Positions 53,392 through 61,011 of a DNA stretch of 64,000 nt are shown here, in pieces. Each line of letters starts with the position of its first letter. Positions within the stretch are counted from its first letter, which is position 1. The position numbers and the translations under genes were made by a program. A model generated the notes under the pieces. It was not told the DNA's origin and ran no database searches. It was given only the letters and a program-made list of their open reading frames with translations. This DNA is from PFJX01 sp031426815 (lineage in GTDB: Bacteria > Pseudomonadota > Gammaproteobacteria > Burkholderiales > Thiobacillaceae), in assembly GCA_031426815.1 (NCBI GenBank), contig JASJPG010000024.1, positions 18,299 to 82,298 of the forward strand, given 5' to 3'.

Positions 53392-54041
53392 AGAAAAAGG
53401 CGTTGTGCGATACCAATCTGCGCCTGGCCTTGGCCGGACAGGCGCGCGAGAGTGTGCATTGCGGCCTTAACCAGGGCAGCTCCGGCAACGTCAGCGTGCG
53501 TACGCGCGAGGGTTTCCTGATCACGCCTTCCGCGCAGGACATGGCGGCGCTGACGGCGGCGGACATGGTGCCGCTGGATATGGCCGGCGCCGTACTGGGC
53601 GAAGGCCGCCCGTCCAGCGAATGGCGCTTTCATCGCGATATCTACGCCGCGTTTCCGGCCGCCGCAGCCGTGGTGCATGCGCATTCTCCGTTCGCAGTGG
53701 CGCTGGCCTGCTTGCGGCGCGACATTCCGGCTTTCCATTACATGGTGGCGCTGGCAGGCGGCGTCGATATCCGCTGCGCCGCATACGCCACCTTCGGCAC
53801 GCAGGCGTTGTCGGATGCCGTGCTGGCCGCGTTGCAGGATCGCAGTGCCTGTCTGATGGCGAATCACGGCCTGCTCGCCTGGGGTTCGAGTTTGCCGGCG
53901 GCGCTGGCGCTGGCGCGCGAGGTCGAGGCCTTGTGCGGCCAGTATCTGCGCGCTTGCCAGGTCGGCGCGCCGGTCTTGTTGAGCGCGGCCGAGATGCAGG
54001 ACGTGCTGGAGAAGTTCAAGGATTACCGGAGCCAGGACTGA
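53388..54041 (+). CDS. Class II aldolase, FucA-like; probable methylthioribulose-1-phosphate aldolase
   Basis: 217 residues of the class II aldolase/adducin family. The active-site residues match fuculose-1-phosphate aldolase with a constant offset: E78 in SSEWRFH (FucA E73), zinc ligands H97 and H99 in VVHAHS (FucA H92/H94), and H160 in MANHGLL (FucA H155). MtnB dehydratases instead read more like SAExLLH. Since it overlaps mtnA, the likely reaction is cleavage of methylthioribulose-1-phosphate to DHAP and 2-methylthioacetaldehyde (Ald2 of the DHAP shunt). A plain sugar-phosphate aldolase or MtnB remains possible. The stop overlaps the next start (TGATG). Confidence 0.85.
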   Translation: MKKKALCDTNLRLALAGQARESVHCGLNQGSSGNVSVRTREGFLITPSAQDMAALTAADMVPLDMAGAVLGEGRPSSEWRFHRDIYAAFPAAAAVVHAHSPFAVALACLRRDIPAFHYMVALAGGVDIRCAAYATFGTQALSDAVLAALQDRSACLMANHGLLAWGSSLPAALALAREVEALCGQYLRACQVGAPVLLSAAEMQDVLEKFKDYRSQD

Positions 54042-55258
54042 TGCGCTGGCTGATTCTGCTGCTGTTGCTGCCGTTTCTGCTGTTGGGCGGCGTGCTCTTC
54101 GTCGCCACCGATGCCGCGCCCAGCCTGAATCGCTCGGTACAGGTCAGCATGAACGACCTGGAGCGCGGCAAGCACATCGTCGATTCGCTCGGCCTGCGCC
54201 GCATGAAAGATGGCGAGGTGCGACAACTGGCGCTGTCCGAGGCGGACCTTGATCAGGGCGTCAATTATCTGGCGCATCGGCTGGCCGGAGGCAGCGCCAG
54301 CGCGCAAATCGCGTTGTCGCAATTGATCGTGCGCGCCAGTCTGCCGCTGCCGAAGGTGCGGCGCTACCTCAACATCGAGCTTGCCTTCGAGCCGGACGCG
54401 GACCTGCTGCGGCCGACCCGATTGCGCATCGGCCGCTTGCCGCTGCCGGCCAGGTTGAGCGGCGAACTTGTCGGCATCGGCCTGGCACGCTCGCCTTACG
54501 CGGCCGAAGTGGCGGCCGCGCGTTCGTTGCTGAACAGCGCACAAATCTCCGGCCAGACACTGGCGCTGCGCTTTACCTGGCGCGGCGCGGCCGTCGAAAA
54601 GGCGATGCGTGCGGCAAGCGGGCAGATCGTCGACGAGACGGCGCTGGCCGCCTATCGCGCCCGCATCGATGGCGCCAACAGCCGCGATTTCGCGGTGCTG
54701 CTGGGCGAGGCCTTCGCGCTGGCGCAGGAACGTTCCGAGCGCAACGATCCGGTTGCCGAGAATCGCGCCGTGTTGACCGTGCTGGCGGAAAAAGTCCTGG
54801 GTGGCCGCTTGCTGTCGCGGCGCGGCATGGTGCGAACCGACCGGCGTACCGGCATCAAGCTGATTGGACGCGAGGATTTCTCGCAGCATTTCGCGTTGTC
54901 TGCCTTCCTGGCTTCGACTGGGGGCGAGGGCCTGTCCGATCTGGCCGGGCTGTACAAGGAGTTGAAGGACGCCGAGGGCGGCAGCGGCTTTTCCTTTTCC
55001 GATCTGGCGGCGGATCGCGCCGGTTCGCGTCTGGGCGAGACCAGCACGCGTTCGCGCGCGGCGGCGTTGCAGCTGCAGCAACGTCTGGCTGGCGTGCGTG
55101 ATGGCAAGGCGTTTTTGCCCGTCCTGCGCGATCTGCCCGAATTCATGAAGCAGGCGGAATTTCAGCGCCGCTTCGGCGGCGTCGGCCAGCCGTCCTATCG
55201 GAAGATGGTCGAGCAGATCGAGGCGCGCATCGCCGCGCTGCCGCTCTACGCGGAATAG
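54041..55258 (+). CDS. Membrane-anchored periplasmic protein, unknown function
   Basis: 405 residues from the ATG at 54041, which overlaps the aldolase stop by one base. The open frame runs further upstream only as a shadow of the aldolase gene. An N-terminal membrane helix (WLILLLLLPFLLLGGVLFV) acts as signal anchor; the rest is soluble, mainly helical with beta segments, and ends in LPLYAE. I recognise no domain. The tight coupling suggests one operon with mtnA and the aldolase, but the function cannot be read. It is convergent with glk, separated by only 2 bp. Confidence 0.75.
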   Translation: MRWLILLLLLPFLLLGGVLFVATDAAPSLNRSVQVSMNDLERGKHIVDSLGLRRMKDGEVRQLALSEADLDQGVNYLAHRLAGGSASAQIALSQLIVRASLPLPKVRRYLNIELAFEPDADLLRPTRLRIGRLPLPARLSGELVGIGLARSPYAAEVAAARSLLNSAQISGQTLALRFTWRGAAVEKAMRAASGQIVDETALAAYRARIDGANSRDFAVLLGEAFALAQERSERNDPVAENRAVLTVLAEKVLGGRLLSRRGMVRTDRRTGIKLIGREDFSQHFALSAFLASTGGEGLSDLAGLYKELKDAEGGSGFSFSDLAADRAGSRLGETSTRSRAAALQLQQRLAGVRDGKAFLPVLRDLPEFMKQAEFQRRFGGVGQPSYRKMVEQIEARIAALPLYAE

Positions 55259-55274
55259 GTCTACGCGGAATAGG
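55245..55274. repeat. 15-bp tandem duplication at convergent stop codons
   Basis: TCTACGCGGAATAGG occurs twice in direct tandem, 55245-55259 and 55260-55274. Each copy carries a plus-strand TAG and a minus-strand TAG. The first copy ends the 54041 gene and the second begins (on the minus strand) the end of glk. It looks like slipped-strand duplication. Confidence 0.9.
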
Positions 55275-56232
55275 CGCTGGCGAAAGCCGCGCCCTTGAGG
55301 CCGATATCCGGGTCGAGGACGACGCTCACCGGCACGTCGGCCATCCAGTCGCGGTAGCGCCCCTTTGCCTGGAAGGCTGCGAGAAAGACGCCGTCTTGCA
55401 ACGCCGGCAGCAGCTTCGGGGCGATGCCGCCGGCCAGGAAGATGCCGCCGCTAGCCTGCAGCGCCAATGCCCAGTCGCCGGCGGTCTGGCCGTAAATTTC
55501 CGCGAACAGGCGCAAACAGTGCGTCGCGACGGCGTCGTCCTGCGCCAGGCCGGCCTGGCTGATCGCTTCCGCCGGGCGCGACGTTGCCAGGAGCGGACTG
55601 GCGCTTGCGCCGGATTCGCTCAAACAGAAGCGGAACAGATCGATCAGGCCGGGGCCGGACAGGATGCGTTCGACCGAGACGCGGCCGTGCAGCCGGCGCA
55701 GGAACACAAGCAAGCGATCCTGCTCTTCGCTGCAGGCGGCAAAGCCGACATGGCCGCCTTCGGACGCCAGCGGTTGAGCGTGATCGCCGTACCAGGCGCA
55801 CAGGCTGACGCCGAGGCCGGTGCCCGCACCCAGCGCCACGCGCGCGCCGCCGGCGACAGGCAGGCCGGCCTGCAGCGGTGCCAGCGCATCCGGCGCCAGT
55901 GTGTTGAGTCCCCAGCCGACTGCGGCGAAGTCGTTGATCAGGCGGCAAAGGGCAAAGCCGAATTGCGCGCTCAGCTCGGCGGTTTCGATGCGCCAGGGGA
56001 GGTTGGTGAATTGCACGCTGCGGCCATCGGTCGGGCCGGCGACGGCGAGGCAGCAAGACAGGCCGGCACTGCTTCCGCTTGCAGCCAGAAAGTGGGCCAG
56101 AACGCTGTTCAGATCGGCATGCTCGCTGTTGCGGTAGCGCTCCACGCGCACCAGGTCGACCCGGTTGCCATCCAGTTCGGCCAGCGCGAGGCGGCTATGC
56201 GTACCTCCAATATCTCCGACCAGGACAGGCAT
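55261..56232 (-). CDS. glk: Glucokinase
   Basis: Phosphorylates glucose with ATP; 323 residues, normal for bacterial Glk. Phosphate-1 motif VGDIGGTHSRLALAE, FTNLPWRIETAELSAQFGF, catalytic Asp in LINDFAAVGWG, ALGAGTGLGVSLCAW and SEGGHVGFAACSEEQ, and the C-terminal ASGGIFLAGGIAPKLLPAL. It starts 3 bp after the DoxX gene on the same strand. Confidence 0.95.
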   Translation of the reverse strand: MPVLVGDIGGTHSRLALAELDGNRVDLVRVERYRNSEHADLNSVLAHFLAASGSSAGLSCCLAVAGPTDGRSVQFTNLPWRIETAELSAQFGFALCRLINDFAAVGWGLNTLAPDALAPLQAGLPVAGGARVALGAGTGLGVSLCAWYGDHAQPLASEGGHVGFAACSEEQDRLLVFLRRLHGRVSVERILSGPGLIDLFRFCLSESGASASPLLATSRPAEAISQAGLAQDDAVATHCLRLFAEIYGQTAGDWALALQASGGIFLAGGIAPKLLPALQDGVFLAAFQAKGRYRDWMADVPVSVVLDPDIGLKGAAFASAYSA

Positions 56233-56235
56233 GCG

Positions 56236-56718
56236 CTACGACCAGAGCCGGCGTTGTATTTTCAGGTACCGCTGGCGCAGCCAGTGGTCGACGCTGAGCT
56301 TGCCGGGGCCGGACAGGATCAACGGCAGGAACATCGCCAGGTAGATCAGCGGCAGCTTCCAGCCACCCTCGCTGATCGTGTAGCCGTGGCCGGCATGCAC
56401 GGCGGCGATGGCAATCAGGGTCAGAATCGACAAGGCCGTGGCGAAGAAGCGCGTACCCAGTCCGAGCAGCAACGCCAGCGCACCGACGATTTCGAATGTC
56501 GTGGCGAGATGCCAGTTGATCTCGGCCGGAATCAGGCTGAACGGGAAGGGGAACTGCGCCTGGATGTCGTTGAACCAGTTATTGCCACTCAGTTTTGCGC
56601 TGCCGGCATCCCAGAATTCCCGGGCCAGTATCAAGCGTAGCGCCAGCGGCGCGAACCAGAGACCGAGTGCATCGAGGCCATCCAGCAGAGATTTCAGTTT
56701 TTCCTTGAATCGGTCCAT
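56236..56718 (-). CDS. DoxX family membrane protein
   Basis: 160 residues from the ATG at 56718 (the frame runs on upstream inside the next gene). Four membrane helices with the DoxX pattern: LALRLILAREFWDAGSAKL near the start, HLATTFEIVGALALLLGLGT and a final IYLAMFLPLILSGPGKLSVD. DoxX proteins are small quinone-linked membrane proteins; in thiosulfate oxidisers DoxD/DoxA-type members donate electrons from thiosulfate, but this short protein has only the generic DoxX domain. Short spacing to glk suggests cotranscription. Confidence 0.88.
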   Translation of the reverse strand: MDRFKEKLKSLLDGLDALGLWFAPLALRLILAREFWDAGSAKLSGNNWFNDIQAQFPFPFSLIPAEINWHLATTFEIVGALALLLGLGTRFFATALSILTLIAIAAVHAGHGYTISEGGWKLPLIYLAMFLPLILSGPGKLSVDHWLRQRYLKIQRRLWS

Positions 56719-56728
56719 TAACGCTTCC

Positions 56729-58285
56729 TTATTGCTGGTGCACCACGATTTCGTTGCGGCCCATCTGTTTGGCTTTGTAGCAGGCGGCGTCGGCTGCGGC
56801 CAGGCATTCGTCCAGGCTGGCCCAGTGCGGGGGCACGTGGACGACGCCGATACTGGCGCCGATCCGGTAACGTGTGTCTGCCCAGACGAAGCTGAAGCTG
56901 GCGATGCTTTCCTGCAGCAGCTGCGCAATTTTTTCCGCAACTTGCGGCGGACAGGACACCAGCATGATGCCGAATTCATCGCCGCCAAGTCGTGCCAGCA
57001 GATCGTCTTCGCGCATGCGGGTTTGCATCAGACGGCCGAGTTGGCGCAACAGTTCGTCGCCGGCGGCATGGCCGGCGCTGTCGTTGACCTGTTTGAAGCG
57101 GTCGAGGTCGATGTACAGGATCGACATGGGGAATTCCGCGGCGCGTTTGCTGCCGAGCGCGCGCGCGACTTTTTCCTCGAACACGCGCCGGTTGAGTAGG
57201 CCGGTGAGGCTGTCGTGATTGGCTTGCCAGAGCAGTTTGCGCTGCATTTCGCGCGCTTCGGTGACGTCGCGCAACACCAGTACGGCACCCATGATCTCGC
57301 CGTCCGGCGAGTGGATCGGCGAACACACGCCTTCGACCTCGAATTCCATGCCTTGCGCCGAAGTCAGGCCGGTAGCGGGCGGTAGCACGTAGGGTGTGCC
57401 GCGCAGGGCCTCCTGACTGATGCGGGCGGTGATTTGCTGGCGGTTTTCCCGCTCGAACAGGTGGATGACTTCGCCGATCGGTTGGCCCAGCGCTTCGCGC
57501 GAAGACATGCCGACCAGATTTTCGGCAACCGGGTTGAGGTAACAGGCGCCCAGCTGCGCGTCGATGCGCACGACCGCGTCGCCGATGGCTTGCAGGGTGA
57601 TCTGGGCGCGTTCCTTTTCCTCGAACAGGTCCTTTTCCAGACGCCGGCTCAGGCGCACCACGAAGACTGCAATGATGACGCCGACCAGCATCGCGGCAGC
57701 GGAGAGCACGATGGCGAGCTTTTGTGCACGGTCGCGCGCGGCATGGGCCTGTACCAGCGCTTGCTGGTTCTTCTCGCGCTGCAGTTCCAGCATCCGCTGC
57801 CAGCCCCGCATCATGCGGACCTGGTGCGGTTTCAGCTCCCGCTTGATGTAGCCGCGCGCCTGCGCCAACTGGTTGGACTGGAGCAGTGCGAAGACTTCGT
57901 TGGCATGCAACTCGACTTGCCTGACCTCGCCGCGCATCGTCTCCCAAAGCGCGCGTTCGGAGGCATCCAGCGGCAACGCCAGAAAGCGGTCGCGCACCTG
58001 GATGAATTCGCGCGCCATGCGTGAGAAGCGCATGCTTTCCTCGTCGCGGGCAAACGCGTCGTCCAGGCTGCTGGCCAGCAGCAGCGACTGGAAACGGGCT
58101 TCATGCAGGCCATGCATGGTGGCGGCATATTCCGATTTCTGATTGCGCTCGGAGACGATGGCGCTGAGCTGATTGCTGAGCAATCGGATATGCGTCACGC
58201 CGATGGCCGTGACCGCGAGCAATAGCAGCAGCATGACGCTGAAGCCGGCGATGACGGGGATCAGGGCGGAAGAGGGCTTTTTCAT
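56729..58285 (-). CDS. Membrane-anchored PAS-GGDEF diguanylate cyclase
   Basis: 518 residues from the ATG at 58285. Layout: N-terminal helix (ALIPVIAGFSVMLLLLLAVT), a periplasmic sensor of about 150 residues that is rich in helices, second membrane helix (VLSAAAMLVGVIIAVFVVRL), PAS domain (about 240-350: AIGDAVVRIDAQLGACYLNP, GQPIGEVIHL), then GGDEF (HDSLTGLLNRRVFEEKVARA; signature LARLGGDEFGIML). The RxxD inhibitory site REDD stands five residues before GGDEF, so product inhibition by c-di-GMP is expected. It should make c-di-GMP from GTP. Confidence 0.93.
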   Translation of the reverse strand: MKKPSSALIPVIAGFSVMLLLLLAVTAIGVTHIRLLSNQLSAIVSERNQKSEYAATMHGLHEARFQSLLLASSLDDAFARDEESMRFSRMAREFIQVRDRFLALPLDASERALWETMRGEVRQVELHANEVFALLQSNQLAQARGYIKRELKPHQVRMMRGWQRMLELQREKNQQALVQAHAARDRAQKLAIVLSAAAMLVGVIIAVFVVRLSRRLEKDLFEEKERAQITLQAIGDAVVRIDAQLGACYLNPVAENLVGMSSREALGQPIGEVIHLFERENRQQITARISQEALRGTPYVLPPATGLTSAQGMEFEVEGVCSPIHSPDGEIMGAVLVLRDVTEAREMQRKLLWQANHDSLTGLLNRRVFEEKVARALGSKRAAEFPMSILYIDLDRFKQVNDSAGHAAGDELLRQLGRLMQTRMREDDLLARLGGDEFGIMLVSCPPQVAEKIAQLLQESIASFSFVWADTRYRIGASIGVVHVPPHWASLDECLAAADAACYKAKQMGRNEIVVHQQ

Positions 58286-58304
58286 GCAGGGCGGGGCTGG
58301 CTGC

Positions 58305-58607
58305 TCAAAGATCGAGTATTTCGAGTTCGAGCAAGGCATCGTGCAGCCCGGTTCGATCATCGGTCAGCACTTGCACGACATACGTCTCGCTGCCGTATTC
58401 GCCGGCTTGGCCGTGCAGATTGGGCATGACGTTGGCGGGCGAACGAGCGGCGAGCGTCGTCTCGGTGAGTTCAAGCACCAGCGAGGGCGGCGAATCGAGA
58501 ACTTCCACAATCACGCAGATATTGCCTTGATGGCGCACGCGCAGGCCGATCAGGCTGCGCAGATGCGGCAAGCTGATGCAGGCTGACGTGCGGGCGTCGT
58601 CGCTCAA
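58305..58607 (-). CDS. Small conserved protein with TTG start, unknown function
   Basis: 100 residues if translated from the TTG at 58607, which overlaps the stop of the amidotransferase gene as TTGA (same 4-bp arrangement as ATGA coupling). No ATG is available. The protein (SLPHLRSLIGLRVRHQGNIC, VIVEVLDSPPSLVLELTETT, GQAGEYGSETYVVQVL) has a compact alternating strand pattern and acidic C-terminus, like a small beta-sheet domain. It lies in the amidotransferase-cyclase run on the minus strand. No family recognised. Confidence 0.68.
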   Translation of the reverse strand: MSDDARTSACISLPHLRSLIGLRVRHQGNICVIVEVLDSPPSLVLELTETTLAARSPANVMPNLHGQAGEYGSETYVVQVLTDDRTGLHDALLELEILDL

Positions 58608-59311
58608 GGGCAAATGCCTTCCAGCCAGCGCGTATAGAGGGTTTCGGCGACCCGGTTCAGCGGGGCGAGCAGGCTGTCGGCAGTCGCCAGCATCTGCGTC
58701 GGATTCTGCACCGCCGGGCTGCTTGCCGCGGTGCGGATCTCGTCCACGCCGACCGCGCACCAATGTTCGATCATGCTGCGCGTCATCTCGACATGACATT
58801 GCATGCCCAGGTGTTTGCCGAGCACGTAAGCCTGGTTGGCGCAATGCGTGCTGGCTAGTATGCCTTCCGCGCCCGGCGGCAGGCTGAACGTTTCGCCGTG
58901 CCAGTGAAAGGCCTGGAAAGCCGCGATGTCGCCGAACCAGCGGCGGGCTTCCGGCGTGTCCGCCACGTGGACCTCGCCCCAGCCGATTTCCTTGACCGGA
59001 TTCGGGCTGACGCTGCCGCCCAGCGCCTTGGCGATCAGTTGGCCGCCAAGGCAATGGCCCAGCACCGGGATGTCTGCCGCGACCGCCTGACGCATCAGCT
59101 GCAAGCTCGGTTCGATCCAGGGCAGATCGTCATTCACGCTCATCGGGCCACCCATGAACACCAGACCGGCATAGCCTTCCGGGCTGGACGGAATCGCCGC
59201 GCCGGCGTCAATCTCGATCAAATGCCAAGGCTGTGAGCGGCTGTCGAGAAAGCTGGCAAAATGACCCGGTCCTTCGCTGGGAGCGTGACGAAAAATGGCA
59301 ATCGGCTTCAT
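58604..59311 (-). CDS. Class I glutamine amidotransferase-like protein
   Basis: 235 residues with the GATase-1 triad: nucleophile C87 in VLGHCLGGQLIAKALGG, His in AFQAFHWHGETFSLPPGAEG, and Glu/Asp further on. MKPIAIFRHAPSEGPGHF and VFMGGPMSVNDDLPWI are typical of the small stand-alone GMP-synthase-like amidotransferases (YfeJ-type). The substrate is unknown; members of this group include putative gamma-glutamyl hydrolases. Its 5' end overlaps the divergent protease gene by 17 bp. Confidence 0.88.
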   Translation of the reverse strand: MKPIAIFRHAPSEGPGHFASFLDSRSQPWHLIEIDAGAAIPSSPEGYAGLVFMGGPMSVNDDLPWIEPSLQLMRQAVAADIPVLGHCLGGQLIAKALGGSVSPNPVKEIGWGEVHVADTPEARRWFGDIAAFQAFHWHGETFSLPPGAEGILASTHCANQAYVLGKHLGMQCHVEMTRSMIEHWCAVGVDEIRTAASSPAVQNPTQMLATADSLLAPLNRVAETLYTRWLEGICP

Positions 59312-59966
59312 GCGTGTGTACTCGAATGCGTTAGCTGCTTCGGCGGCATTATGCCTGCTTGCGTTCAGCCCTTGGGGCTATGCAGCAAGCAGCATTACGG
59401 TCAGCGGCATCCTTGGCGAGAAAGCGTTGATCGGCATCGGTGCGGCACCGCCCAAGGTGATGTCCGTCGGCGATGTGAGCCTCGGCGTCCGCCTGCTCGC
59501 CGTACAAGGCCAGCAAGTGGTGATCGAGGAAGGCGGCAAACGCCGCACGTTGCAGGTCGGCTTCGGCTTCAGTCCGGGCGGCGCCTCCGAGTCGGCCGCC
59601 AGCGCGGTACTGACCGCCGACGGACGCGGCCAGTTTTTCGCCAGCGGCGTGGTCAACGGCAATTCGGTGCGATTCCTGGTGGATACCGGTGCCAGTACCG
59701 TCGTACTGCCGCGCAGCCTCGCGCTGAGGGCGGGCGTTGTGCTGGAGAACGCCAATGTCGTCGGCGTCTCGACAGCCAACGGCCGGGTCCGCGCCAGCCG
59801 GGTGTTGCTCAATACGGTTCGTGTCGGCGGCCTCACCGCCAACATGGTCGAAGCCATCATCATGGAAGACGCGCAACTGCCGGTTGCGTTGTTGGGCATG
59901 AGCTTTCTCAAGCGAACCAACATGAAAAACGAGGGCGACAGGCTGACGCTGAGCCAACGTTATTAA
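59295..59966 (+). CDS. Retropepsin-like aspartic protease, TIGR02281-like
   Basis: 223 residues; the ATG at 59295 has GGGAG about 12 bases upstream, and an ATG at 59310 is an alternative. Signal peptide (SNALAASAALCLLAFSPWGY). The periplasmic domain has the clan AA active site FLVDTGASTVVLPRSL (D130) and LLGMSFLKRTNMKNEGDRL at the C-terminus, the common ending of TIGR02281 proteins. As a single-lobe protease it should act as a dimer. The target is unknown. Confidence 0.88.
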   Translation: MAIGFMRVYSNALAASAALCLLAFSPWGYAASSITVSGILGEKALIGIGAAPPKVMSVGDVSLGVRLLAVQGQQVVIEEGGKRRTLQVGFGFSPGGASESAASAVLTADGRGQFFASGVVNGNSVRFLVDTGASTVVLPRSLALRAGVVLENANVVGVSTANGRVRASRVLLNTVRVGGLTANMVEAIIMEDAQLPVALLGMSFLKRTNMKNEGDRLTLSQRY

Positions 59967-59997
59967 CGAATAATCCTATTTCGCGCCGTTACCGGTT

Positions 59998-60060
59998 TTG
60001 TAGGAGCGCCTTCCAAGGCGCGAAGTCAGGAACAATCGCGGCTTGGAAGGTGCTCCTACG
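59998..60060. repeat. Intergenic inverted repeat of the GTAGGAGC type
   Basis: TGTAGGAGCGCCTTCCAAGG CGCGA and, about 17 bp later, the inverse TCGCGGCTTGGAAGGTGCTCCTACG. Such GTAGGAGCG..(C/G)CGCGA elements are widespread REP-like repeats of gamma- and betaproteobacteria. It sits between the protease and folE2 stop codons (convergent), followed by a short GTGGCG/CGCCAC hairpin. It may also end transcription. Confidence 0.75.
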
Positions 60061-60094
60061 CGTGGCGTCGCCACACCGAATTGGTACACCAAAT

Positions 60095-60940
60095 TCAGGC
60101 GCTGAGCTCGACTTTCTTGTCGAGCTCGATCAGAGCGTAGGCGCTGTGGTTATGGATGGACTCGAAGTTTTCCGCTTCCACCACATACGCGTCGATTCGT
60201 TCATCCTGGTTGAGCGCGGCTGCGACGTCGCGTACCAGGTCTTCGACGAACTTCGGATTTTCGTAGGCTTTTTCGGTGACGAACTTCTCATCGGGACGCT
60301 TGAGCAGGCCGTACAGCTGGCTGGATGCGTTTTCCTCGGCGATCTTGATGATGTCTTCGATCCAGACGAAGGTATTGGTGCGTGCCGTGATGGTGACGTG
60401 CGAACGCTGGTTGTGGGCACCATACTCGGAAATCTTCTTGGAGCACGGGCACAGGCTGGTGCAGGGCACCAGAACCTTCATGGTCTGCAGGTATTCGCCG
60501 TTTTTGATCTCGCCGATGAACGTCACGTCGTAGTCCATCAGGCTTTGCACACCGGATACCGGCGCCTGCTTGTTGACGAAGTAGGGGAAGTTCATCTCGA
60601 CGTAGCCGGATTCCGCCTCCAGCTTCACCACCATCTGGCGCAACGTGCTTTCGAACGATTCCACCGAGAATTCGCGCTCGTTGCCGTTGAGAATTTCGAT
60701 GAAGCGGGACATGTGCGTCCCCTTGAAGTGGTGCGGCAGATACACATACATGCCGAAGGTGGCGATGGTGTGCTGCGCACCGCCGGTCTTGTCCAGCACC
60801 CTGACCGGATGGCGGATGGCCTTGATGCCGACCTTGTCGATGGCGATCTTGCGCGAATCCGGATAGTTCTGGACGTCCGCGATCGGTTGATCCTTGGGGC
60901 AAGGCGCGATGGTTTCGCAGACTGCTTCACACGTGCTCAT
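60095..60940 (-). CDS. folE2: GTP cyclohydrolase FolE2
   Basis: 281 residues. Zinc-independent type IB GTP cyclohydrolase that makes dihydroneopterin triphosphate for folate. Hallmarks: KAIRHPVRVLDKTGGAQHTI, HHFKGTHMSRFIEILN, VPCTSLCPCSKKISEYGAHN (metal Cys and the Glu of the active site), QRSHVTITARTN. It follows dxs by 72 bp on the same strand, the end of an xseB-ispA-dxs-folE2 string common in betaproteobacteria. FolE2 often allows folate synthesis under zinc limitation. Confidence 0.95.
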   Translation of the reverse strand: MSTCEAVCETIAPCPKDQPIADVQNYPDSRKIAIDKVGIKAIRHPVRVLDKTGGAQHTIATFGMYVYLPHHFKGTHMSRFIEILNGNEREFSVESFESTLRQMVVKLEAESGYVEMNFPYFVNKQAPVSGVQSLMDYDVTFIGEIKNGEYLQTMKVLVPCTSLCPCSKKISEYGAHNQRSHVTITARTNTFVWIEDIIKIAEENASSQLYGLLKRPDEKFVTEKAYENPKFVEDLVRDVAAALNQDERIDAYVVEAENFESIHNHSAYALIELDKKVELSA

Positions 60941-61011
60941 GGCAAGTCCTCATGGCGATTTACTGATGGTTTGATGCCGCGAGTATAAGCCAGTGCTAAT
61001 GCTTGAGTAAA

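Noticed and set aside
53621..54040. Extended 5' part of the 54041 gene frame
   Set aside because: The open frame upstream of 54041 lies inside the aldolase gene and is Arg/Gly-rich noise; the ATG at 54041 in the aldolase stop is the better start.
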